The position numbers and the translations under genes were made by a program. The notes beneath the pieces are model-generated. The model searched no databases. It worked only from the letters and a program-made list of their open reading frames with translations, and was not told the DNA's origin. Below are positions 57,670 through 64,000 of a DNA stretch of 64,000 nucleotides, in pieces (position 1 is the stretch's first letter; each line of letters starts with the position of its first letter). The DNA is taken from positions 10,116,001 through 10,180,000 of the forward strand of contig LR990056.1 in the NCBI GenBank assembly GCA_905147135.1, in the 5' to 3' direction. This stretch comes from Blastobasis lacticolella (Eukaryota; Arthropoda; Insecta; Lepidoptera; Blastobasidae).

Positions 57670-58380
57670 CTAGCTGGTGAACTTCGAACTAAGCCTTTAG
57701 CCACCTTGTATATAACTGTTACTGGTGCTATGAATGAATGGATGAATAAATTTTATTAAAGACAAAAATTCTTAAAATAAATAGTCCATATTTTGTTAAA
57801 ATCATCGTGTTATTGTTGTTATGTTTTGTTTGTACGTAGATTTCGCTGCCTTAACTACGAGTAAGTAAGTAAGTACATACCTATTTGTCTCCGGTAGGTA
57901 CTTACCTCACTTACCTTTAAAAAATTAACAACGGCCTGTCTGTATGCAACGCATGACCTCCAAGCCGTGGATAATAGTTATTATCCACGATGCATAAATT
58001 TGAAAGATGACGGTTTAATTTCAAGTAATTACAACCGATGAGTCACCTTGACTTTTTGTTGGGATCGTTAGAAGAAGCTATGGCATTACGTTGCTTTGTT
58101 TCTTGATTTTGTTTATGACATCATGTTGCAAACAAAAACTATGTCCAAATTCCATCCAAGACGGTGCCAGAATCGCGGTAGGTATCACAACAACGTAATG
58201 TTTATGGTATTGGTGTTAGAATACAGAAAATAATGAGAACCTACTTAGTTGTTTACAAAACTATAGAAGCAATTTCCCTTCAATCCAGTAACGTCCACTG
58301 CCAGTCTCCACCAGTGTATCGAAAAGCGTTCTGGGGACGTGAGTGGATCCTATATCTAGACGCTTAAGTGGTTTTTCTTT
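57670..58380. other. non-coding, no recognised feature
   Basis: Nothing supported. Confidence 0.4.
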
Positions 58381-58389
58381 ATAAATATA

Positions 58390-58790
58390 GTTTTTTTATA
58401 GACTAAACAGGCATTTGACCGCCATCTCTCCTGTTGGTAAGTAACAATGCAGCCGAAGATATAACATGCCCGTCTTAGGACAGCCTATTCACTCCAGCCT
58501 TGAAGGCGTCAAGATAATATTGATCAGGGAATACACTTACAGGCCGACGATAGATTCGGGATAGACATTCCTGACGTAAGTGCACCAGGAGGCCCAACCC
58601 CAGCTAATCTGGGAACAGAGCAGGAGGAAGAAGAAAACACTAGCAGGCACCGTGTTCCATTCCTTCACCATACGCATTATTAAGGTCGAACCAAAGCGGC
58701 TCGTGCTAATAGCTGGAACATCCACGATAAGGATGAAGCGGTCGCAGATCGTCTGCGATAGCGGAAAAGGGCCGGTGGAATGATCCAATA
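58390..58790 (-). mobile_element. LINE end: ORF2 C-terminus plus 3' tail (family J)
   Basis: Antisense frame contains RFILIVDVPAISTSRFGSTL, then IMRMVKEWNTVPASVF. The non-coding tail found at 33530, 52930 and 55380 follows directly. This copy shows that family J is the 3' end of a non-LTR element. Confidence 0.7.
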
Positions 58791-58799
58791 TTTTGCCAC

Positions 58800-59285
58800 C
58801 ATAAGGTGTCTAGAGGCTTGAGTGGATCCTATATTTGTCACCATAAAGTAACGAGGTTACCAAAATGTACCTATATTCACACTAGTAGTATGGATACGAA
58901 GATCTGCCAAGACAAAGACTGGATAAACTTTTAACTACCCAGTATCAACAGAGCCCTAAGGAAATAACTATAAAGTTTAACTTAATTCTTGATGGATTTT
59001 GATATAATAGTGTTACAATATATGTGTTTACTATAATACTAAGTTTCTGTATAAGCTTTTTTGATAAACTGAAATTTTGAAAACTAATTTATATTATATT
59101 GTCATTTTGAGTAAGTACATAGGTTGAAGTGAATGTTGTATATACCTATAATTGGGGTGAATACAAGTCTTGTACCTTATCTAAACTAGTAACTTTTATA
59201 TATGTACTCTGTTGGTATATTAAATAAATAAATACAGATAGCAAGAAGAATACAGGTAAAGAACAACCAGAACGACAGCATTAAA
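58800..59285. other. AT-rich non-coding DNA
   Basis: Nothing supported. Confidence 0.4.
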
Positions 59286-59293
59286 CCCTTAAC

Positions 59294-59687
59294 ATGTATA
59301 CGACGAGAAGAGCGTCGGTGGCCGAGCGGTTAGAGTATACGACTCGTAAGCCAGAGGTCCCGGGTTCGAATCCCGCTCCGGCCATGTACCAATGACTGTT
59401 TTCTGAGTTACGTACATTAGTTGAATACTAACCGATGCTCTTACGGTGAGGGAAAACATCGTGATGAAACCTGCACATTCAGGCGACTGGATGTGTAACC
59501 ATGATCCAATCTGGTCAGGTTCCCCTGGTAGCAGGGTCATGGAGGTCAGATGGCAGTCGCTCCACTGTAATTACCTGACCTGCCAAATCCTGGATCATGG
59601 TCAAGGCGGACCCCGGGCCCTCGTGCGCGAGAGCACACCCGGGACATTAACGCCAAGAATGTTTTTTTTTTTATGTATACGACGAGA
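59294..59687 (+). mobile_element. full-length tRNA-derived SINE, family 2, with target duplication
   Basis: The tRNA-like head (59314-59392) has A-box 'ggccgagcggttagagt' and B-box 'gggttcgaatccc', and a CGT 'anticodon' as in tRNA-Thr. The anticodon stem does not pair, so it is not a tRNA gene. The body runs to 'cattaacgccaaga' and an oligo(T) stretch. A perfect 15-bp duplication (atgtatacgacgaga) at 59294-59308 and 59673-59687 brackets the element, which sits in a LINE fragment continuing at 59685. Confidence 0.9.
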
Positions 59688-59775
59688 GGATGCCGAAGAC
59701 CGGGCGAAGTAGAGAAAATTGAGTAGGAAAGCGGATATAGCGGGATAAGCGCTAGGACGATGATGATGATGATGT
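59688..59775 (+). mobile_element. LINE 3' end (RTE/CFDP2-like) with (GAT)n
   Basis: 'atgccgaagaccgggcgaag', 'gcgctaggacg' and a GAT run. This is the sense orientation of the tail at 18675 and the insertion host of the SINE. Confidence 0.65.
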
Positions 59776-59779
59776 ACCT

Positions 59780-60885
59780 AATCAAAAATAAATTAGAATA
59801 AACGAGACATACTTCATAAACAACATTATCGTCATCCACTGATGAAGCTCAACAAGAGAGAAATTTTAGTTAAGTACTAAAGTTCACAATTTTTCACAGG
59901 AATACAGTGTTTGCTTACTACTTAGAATAATTTTTAATTGCGGCAAATAACATTTAGAAAAAGAATTCTCAGTCAGTCCAGGGCTTGGCAACATTTCTAA
60001 CTGGTCAACTTTCCGGTTGCGGGCCTATCGACGTAACCGCTGCTTATGCGATGGCCAATCCACTCATTTCTTGATTTACCGGTCGATTCTCAGCATTACG
60101 ACATTCCTGCCTTGTAAAGGCGGCGACTACGCACCTTTTCAGCTTATCCCGTATAAGTATTTATATACACAAACGCAGACATTTAATTTCATCCAACATG
60201 GATACCATTCTATATTTGTTTTTTAGTTTTAATGCGATATACCTACCACCTCTCTCATGATCCCATGATTGAGCTAAAATGTTGCATACAAATTGTAAAA
60301 TTAAGCAATCCAAGATGTAGCTGAATCATACACTACAATATGCTAATCATTACACGGTGTATGATCATTTGAGAAGATGGCAAGCGTTGCCGGTCTCAAG
60401 AGAACACCGAGATGACCCTGATGAGATGGTTGGATTTCTATCTTTATTGTGCAACCAGTCGCGGAGACCGACAATGACAATAATTGATGCTAAAATATTG
60501 GTTACAACGGCTTCGTCGCGTCGCGTAACATCACTTACCAAACTGTCAGGCCACCGCTGACTCCGCTCACGCCAATGCGGTGAAAGTACATCATCGTAAA
60601 ACACGACAATTGTCATAAAAAATTCCATCATCTTTATAAACTTTTGTAGGAACAGCCAATATTCGGGTTATAAACGTTATAAAGTTTGCAATGTGAAAAT
60701 TGTGTAAATACATATTTTAAGGATATGAATGTTTGTAGACAATAATACGAGTACCTAATCTCAGCACCTGGCGATACCGTTATCAGTGGGTAGGAGTATG
60801 TTATAGCTGTTGTAAATGTAATGTTTATAAACATGCTCAGGCACTGCACCTGTGGAGTAGCGGGAGAGGGCATAATAGATAGGTA
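59780..60885. other. proximal intron 1, non-coding
   Basis: No exon supported. A GC-rich patch near 60510-60600 with 'gtaagtgatgttacgcg' on the minus strand is probably a repeat fragment. Confidence 0.4.
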
Positions 60886-60891
60886 GCTCAC

Positions 60892-62139
60892 CTCCGGAGG
60901 CGCGGCGAACTTGAGGTTAGCGAGGGAGCCGTGCGAGCGGCTGCGGTGCTCCTGCCTGATGCTGTAGGAGAACGCGCGCTCGTTGAGGTGGCCTTTCTTG
61001 CGATAGATGCCGCCCGCGTCCTCCACCGCCTCCAGCCCGTTCATGCTCTGCGCCGCCTTGAGCGCGGCCGGCGGCGGCTTCGAGCGGCGCGGATCCACCG
61101 TGGCGTACTGCAACCGCCCGCGGCCCGGAGGCCCCAGCGGCCCCTGCGGCCCCGGCGGGCCCATAAACTGCGGCGGGCCCGGTGGCGGCCGCGACCGGTG
61201 CGCCAGTGTGGCGGCGCGGTGCGGCAGCGTGGCCGCCGCGTGCGCCGCGTGCGCCGGGTGCCCCGGGTGCGCCAGCAGCACCAGCGGCTGCCCGCCCACC
61301 CACGGCCCGGCTCGCCCCAGCGACCGCCCGTTCATCATCGCGCCCACGCCCGGCCCCGGACCGGGCATCGTCGCGTACATTTCGTCGGCCGACGCGGACG
61401 ATTTCTTTTTACTCTTCTTCGTGATGGTCTTCTTCTTGGGCTCCTCGGGCGGCGGCGGCGGCGGCGGCACGGACGCCGGGCGCGTGATCTGCCGCGGGCG
61501 CGGCGCGCGGGCGGCGTGCGGCACGTCGTCGCTGACGTCGTCGCGCTCGATCTCGCCGATCCACACCTTGTGGTTCTCGTCGCCGTCGTAGGCCTCGAGC
61601 TCCTCCTCGCCGTCGGGCAGCAGCGTGCCTGGCGGTGGCCCCGAGCGCTCGGCCTCCAGCCGCTTCGCGTACGAGCTGTCGGCGTACGCGTGGAAGCAGC
61701 AGCGCACCAGCGCGTTGGCGGCGGCCTCGCGCCGGCAGATGAACGCGTGGCACTCGAGCACCTTGATGCCCTGCGTGCGGCGCAGCACGGCGGCGAAGAG
61801 CGGCGGGCGGCGCGGCGCGGGCGCGCGCGCGAACGGCGAGTCCAGCGGCAGGAACCGCGGCGCGCCCTCCACCGTCACGCGGCGCACGGCCGCGCAGTAG
61901 TGCAGGCTCGATATGGGGAAGAAGCGGGCCACCCGCGACCCGCTCTCGTCGACGTTCTCGAGGAGGATCCCGTTCGACCAGACGGATAGCCACGAGTCTA
62001 TGCCGCCGGAGGTCGCTCCCTTTTCCGGATACAACTCGCGGAGCGGTTCCTGGATGCCCTGCAGGCCGTCCTTGCTCTGCTGCGGCACCGCCGAGCCCAG
62101 GTAGAGCACGCGGCACCGGCAGATGGGGGTGGACTCCAT
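60892..62139 (-). CDS. first coding exon of a PTB/PID-domain protein
   Basis: 416 codons, phase 0, ending at the donor GAG|gtgagc (60892/60891). The start is the ATG at 62139 in a good context (agtggccATGG). Residues ~5-155 form a phosphotyrosine-binding (PTB/PID) fold: CRCRVLYLGSAV (first strand, the typical 'V.YLG' motif), LYPEKG, WLSVWSNGILLENV, FFPISSLHYCAAV, GIKVLECHAFICRREAAANA and the C-terminal helix ALVRCCFHAYADS. After that come an acidic stretch, a proline run with a lysine cluster (KKKTITKKSKKKSS), and a long Pro/Gly/Ala/His-rich, probably disordered region with SRSHGSLANLKF near the exon end. PTB domains bind NPxY-type peptides as adaptor modules; the ligand is unknown. It resembles conserved insect PTB adaptor proteins, but I do not assign a symbol. 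Very GC-rich, so long frames on the other strand are shadows. Confidence 0.9.
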
Positions 62140-62340
62140 GGCCACTGCACTGTCACATCACTCCCTGTTCACTCGCGGCGCGGACGGCGGGCGGCGGTCG
62201 TCGCGGACGTGTGCGGCGCGGCGCGCGCGGCGGCGAGTGAGCGGAATTCAAGATGGCGGCCGGCGCGCCCGCGGGGCGGGGGCTTGCCTGCTGCCTGCCT
62301 GCGCGCCCGCACCTGTGAAGAAGCCTCGGCTCGATTATAC
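62140..62340 (-). promoter_or_regulatory. GC-rich promoter and 5' leader of the PTB gene
   Basis: Dense CpG from 62165 to 62320 immediately upstream of the ATG. No TATA box at a fitting distance. The transcription start cannot be placed from sequence alone. Confidence 0.6.
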
Positions 62341-62344
62341 GTAG

Positions 62345-63760
62345 GTTGTGCCAGTCGCGGTTCATTTATTTACAATAGCGGCCACTTACTAATGTCTCGC
62401 AGGTAAACGACGCAGATTTTTTAATGTCTCACCAATAGAGGACGTGCTATCTCTGATCAATGGCAGTAAAGGAAATCGCATCCCTATTGAAAAGATTTTT
62501 ATTTGTTGTATTTTTATTAATGCAGGTGGCATCAACCGACAGTCCGGAATCTCGACAAATACCTTTGTTGTATCCAATTGTATAAAGTGAGGTAGGAACA
62601 TTACACATCACATCACACTTCCCAAAAAATATAAGATAGCCTACCACTTACCAGATAGGAACACTTGAGTATACCTACCAAGATAATTTTTTCTTCAGAT
62701 TTCTGTAGGAGTACTTACTTACCAATACATCCTTTTGAATACCTACTCGGTCTCCAGGGTATCTTACCCAATTTCGGTATACACGAAGACTCCACGGATC
62801 ATCGGTCCCTTCCCTAGATCACCTTTGTTTACAACATGACGCCTTAACTCAAAGGGCCATCGGAAGATTCTCAAGATTACTTTAGCTTAATTCGATAACC
62901 ACAGATAATCAGTGGGACGGTGAGACATTGCGTTGCGAATTCGGTCGCGACTACGTCCCTACGTGTTGGAATGCGCGGCGCGCGGTGAAACGAAGGTCGA
63001 AAACGTTGCATGCGGTTCCGACGACTCTAATAGCTTCTCGATGTTTTATTTTGCCGTCAATTAGGTATTCTGGTAGGTAATTAATTGAATAGTTGGGTCA
63101 AGATGCGAAGAAATATCGGCACTTAAATAGTCAATCATCGAGTCGTTAATAGAGTAGCTAATTATTGTAATTGAATAGCACTAAACCTGTTCCATCTAGA
63201 TTGGTAGAGTAGCTGTTAAGAATGCAAATTGGGCACCTATATTTCGAAGCTGAAAGGAAACTATGTGTTACAGCTAAGTGGACTCATGGTTCTCTTCTTT
63301 TCTTAGTCGGTCACTCACTGCTGAGTATCGTGATTTCTGAGTTTGTCAATTAGGTGCCTCCATCGGCTGCATTCCGTCGCTTGGTGTAGTGCGGTGCTGA
63401 CCGGTATTTCCAGCTTTCCGGTATGAGCCGACCATCGGTTTGGACTTCGGCCTCTCGGTCTTTTTCCCTGTACTTTTCCTGTCACCATCAGACGTTACAA
63501 GTTACCTATATATACCTATGTATACCTTATAGCTGGCCTTATAAAATGTAAGTAGTAAGATAAGCAAACGTTTCAAAATCGTATAGAAGGAATTGAACTA
63601 TGTACATTAAGACATACACATGCATACACAAAGCTCACGCCTTTGTCCCATAGAAAAGGCAGGCAGACTTTGTGAAAGCTCCGCATAACATATCACGCAT
63701 TTGTAACTATGACATAAGTTCCTGATAAGCAACAAAAAGCCCAATTTTTAATACCTACGC
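62345..63760. other. upstream intergenic DNA
   Basis: No gene recognised. Short frames at 62389-62647 carry no motif. Confidence 0.45.
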
Positions 63761-63767
63761 ATTCAAA

Positions 63768-64000
63768 ACTGATGCTCTTACGGTGAGGGAAAACATCGCG
63801 ATAAAACCTGCACATTTAGGCGACTGATTGTGTAACCATGATCCAATCTGGTCAGGTTCCCCTGGTAGCAGGGTCACGGAGGTAAGATGGCAGATGCTCC
63901 ACTGCAATTACCTGATCTGCCAAATCCTGGATCATGGTCACGGCGGACCCCGGGCCCTCGTGCGCGAGAGCACAACCGGGACATTAACGCCAAGATGACA
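63768..64000 (+). mobile_element. SINE family 2, running to the window end
   Basis: 'tgatgctcttacggtgaggg' to 'cattaacgccaagatga'; the head is missing and the 3' end is reached just before the window edge. A very well preserved copy. Confidence 0.85.

Noticed and set aside
59314..59392. Apparent tRNA-Thr(CGT) gene
   Set aside because: A- and B-boxes are present but the anticodon stem does not pair, and a SINE body with target duplication follows directly.
60634..60891. Continuation of the PTB frame beyond 60892
   Set aside because: A consensus donor (GAG|gtgagc) ends the exon; downstream sequence turns AT-rich and non-coding in character.
60917..62116. Long frames of 128-352 codons on both strands over the PTB exon
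   Set aside because: Shadows of the GC-rich coding exon; they give Ala/Arg/Gly-rich sequence without domains.
62140..62145. Start of the PTB protein at 62145
   Set aside because: That codon is GTG; the first ATG, in good context, is at 62139.
1..64000. CRISPR arrays, operons, bacterial promoters or terminators
   Set aside because: The window is eukaryotic (introns, SINEs, Helitrons); no spaced direct-repeat array of CRISPR type was seen.

Overview
The window looks like nuclear DNA from a moth or butterfly. It is AT-rich and carries very little coding sequence. It is packed with 5'-truncated non-LTR retrotransposon pieces, tRNA-headed SINEs with ATG/GAT-rich tails, and short Helitrons of the lepidopteran type (TC start, CTRR end, A/T target). 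No family was searched against a database; all assignments are by recognition.

Host genes. One host gene is clear, on the minus strand. Its first coding exon (60892-62139) encodes a PTB/PID domain followed by a long Pro/Gly/Ala-rich, basic region, with a GC-rich promoter and leader upstream (62140-62340). A second, short exon at 28937-29070 has consensus splice sites and matching phase, which implies an intron of about 31.8 kb filled with repeats. A second GC-rich promoter-like stretch with a probable non-coding first exon, also on the minus strand, lies at 8901-9290. It could be an alternative promoter of the same gene or the start of the next one. A possible secreted-protein exon is at 51429-51600 (weak).

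Viral block. Between about 12.70 kb and roughly 17.7-18.1 kb lies a compact island of bracovirus-type (polydnavirus) virulence genes. From left to right these are: an ankyrin (vankyrin) gene cut off at its 3' end, a frameshifted C-terminal piece of a protein tyrosine phosphatase (PTP), an intact PTP, an intact I-kappa-B-like ankyrin gene (all minus strand), and a second intact PTP (plus strand) that has lost most catalytic residues. The genes are intronless and three have a TATA box about 30-33 bp before an arthropod TCAGT/TCATTG initiator. A repeat of about 158 bp and the broken PTP copy show that part of the block was duplicated and then partly deleted. Bracoviruses are injected by braconid wasps into caterpillars, so the simplest reading is an old insertion of a wasp virus circle into the lepidopteran germ line, with three reading frames still open. 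The left edge is sharp (about 12700) and abuts a duplicated 120-bp host-type repeat containing an antisense fragment of the U2 snRNA 5' end.

Layout. 0-9 kb: repeats (SINE, LINE tails). 8.9-9.5 kb: promoter-like. 10-11.3 kb: LINE remnants and a Helitron with an 11-bp minisatellite. 12.3-12.7 kb: U2-bearing duplication. 12.7-17.7 kb: viral block. 18-28.9 kb: repeats and AT-rich DNA. 28.9 kb: exon 2. 29-60.9 kb: intron 1, with many nested repeats and several fold-back elements. 60.9-62.3 kb: exon 1 and promoter. 62.3-64 kb: upstream DNA ending in a SINE.
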